Below are positions 63,518-64,000 of a stretch of 64,000 nt of DNA, one piece after another. The stretch spans positions 3,134,001-3,198,000 of the forward strand of contig NZ_CP115913.1 in the NCBI RefSeq assembly GCF_027938815.1. Reading direction: 5' to 3'. This DNA is from Oceanirhabdus sp. W0125-5. Its GTDB lineage: Bacteria; Bacillota; Clostridia; Clostridiales; Clostridiaceae. Within the stretch, counting starts at the first letter, position 1, and each line of letters opens with the position of its first letter. Made by a program: the position numbers and the translations under genes. The notes beneath the pieces are model-generated. The model saw only the letters and a list, made by a program, of their open reading frames with translations, had not been told where the DNA came from and made no database searches.

Positions 63518-64000
63518 TTATTTTATCTTATCATTAAGGTAATCATACGTAATGATAGCTTCCTTAGTGTCGATAGTAAATACTCCACCTCCATCATACG
63601 TATAAATTCTCACTTGATAAGATACTTTTCCGTATAATTCAAGAAGTATATCATTTGCTGATGTATCCATTCTGGGTAATATTGTAAAAACAACTGGTAC
63701 TGTATAAGAATCGAAATTCATTGGATGATAAAATGTTGAGTTAATTTTAACTCTATAATGAGATGCAGCGCTAAGTTCTTTTTCCACTCCACCTTCCATG
63801 CTTTTACCAAATAAGTTATCCAAAGACCATGTAATTGGTAAGAATTTTCCTACTGTATCTAAAAAAATGTAATATAGTAATTTTTGATGGGGATCTGAAA
63901 CTTCTTCTACATCAGGTGATACTCCCACTACGGTAGTTCTTCCATCTAAGGACTTAATACCTAAAGTTATACTATCAACTCCGTTACATTCTATTGAATA
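63518..64000 (-). CDS. Hypothetical protein, C-terminal part (runs off the right edge)
   Basis: The minus-strand frame is open from the window edge to TAA at 63518-63520, at least 160 residues; no start is in view. The sequence is beta-rich with Tyr and Gly (YGKVSYQVRIYTYDGGGVFTID). A Gly-Val-Asp segment near the edge (ECNGVDSITLGIKSLDGRTTVVGVSPDV) hints at a secreted or surface beta-sandwich. No family was recognised. Confidence 0.7.
   Translation of the reverse strand, partial: YSIECNGVDSITLGIKSLDGRTTVVGVSPDVEEVSDPHQKLLYYIFLDTVGKFLPITWSLDNLFGKSMEGGVEKELSAASHYRVKINSTFYHPMNFDSYTVPVVFTILPRMDTSANDILLELYGKVSYQVRIYTYDGGGVFTIDTKEAIITYDYLNDKIK

Overview
The window is AT-rich, with strong purine-rich ribosome binding sites, T-box and ANTAR-type RNA regulation and clostridial gene families. 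It looks like a chromosomal segment of a Clostridium or close relative. No tRNA, rRNA or CRISPR array was seen.

Layout. 0-5.4 kb: a DmpA-type peptidase, an ArsR-like regulator, and a three-gene ABC exporter behind a promoter that carries a perfect 20-bp palindrome. 5.4-22.6 kb: a complete ethanolamine-utilisation microcompartment locus in the order pduS-like, pduT-like, eutS, eutP, eutV, eutW, eutA, eutB, eutC, eutL, eutK-like, eutE, eutM, eutT, eutD (PduL type), eutJ, an unnamed eut gene, eutN, eutH, eutQ. Three leader RNAs (before pduS, eutS and eutA) each show two small hexaloop hairpins overlapping a terminator, the expected targets of the EutV ANTAR antiterminator. EutH imports ethanolamine. 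EutBC, repaired by EutA and supplied with adenosylcobalamin by EutT, splits it to acetaldehyde. EutE makes acetyl-CoA, and the PduL-type EutD with EutP/EutQ leads to acetyl-phosphate and acetate. EutS, L, K, M, N and PduT build the shell. No alcohol dehydrogenase (EutG) is present.

22.6-28.1 kb: an HBM-type chemoreceptor, a lone formimidoylglutamase and a Cache-PAS-GGDEF diguanylate cyclase. 28.2-32.0 kb: a DJ-1/PfpI gene hit twice. An IS6-like element with an 8-bp target duplication sits in its ribosome binding site, and a TnpB-only IS605-family element splits its coding region. 32-48.5 kb: ordinary accessory and metabolic genes: a polar amino-acid ABC transporter, AlaX-type editing protein, orphan radical SAM, lysA-lysC, acetyltransferases, Nudix proteins, kinases, and an unusual fusion of a C_GCAxxG_C_C redox domain to a Nudix domain.

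48.5-57 kb: a scarred accessory stretch with a decayed tyrosine recombinase, unexplained inverted repeats, and a three-gene cassette (unknown Tyr-rich protein, radical SAM/SPASM maturase, small Tyr-rich protein). The last gene of the cassette is split by a second, nearly identical TnpB element. Removing either TnpB element restores an open frame, which fixes the element ends and the target motif TTTAAC. 57-64 kb: a MerR regulator with a 19-bp-spacer promoter, an Ala T-box controlling a short alanyl-tRNA synthetase, purC, an XRE-methyltransferase fusion and a partial gene at the right edge.
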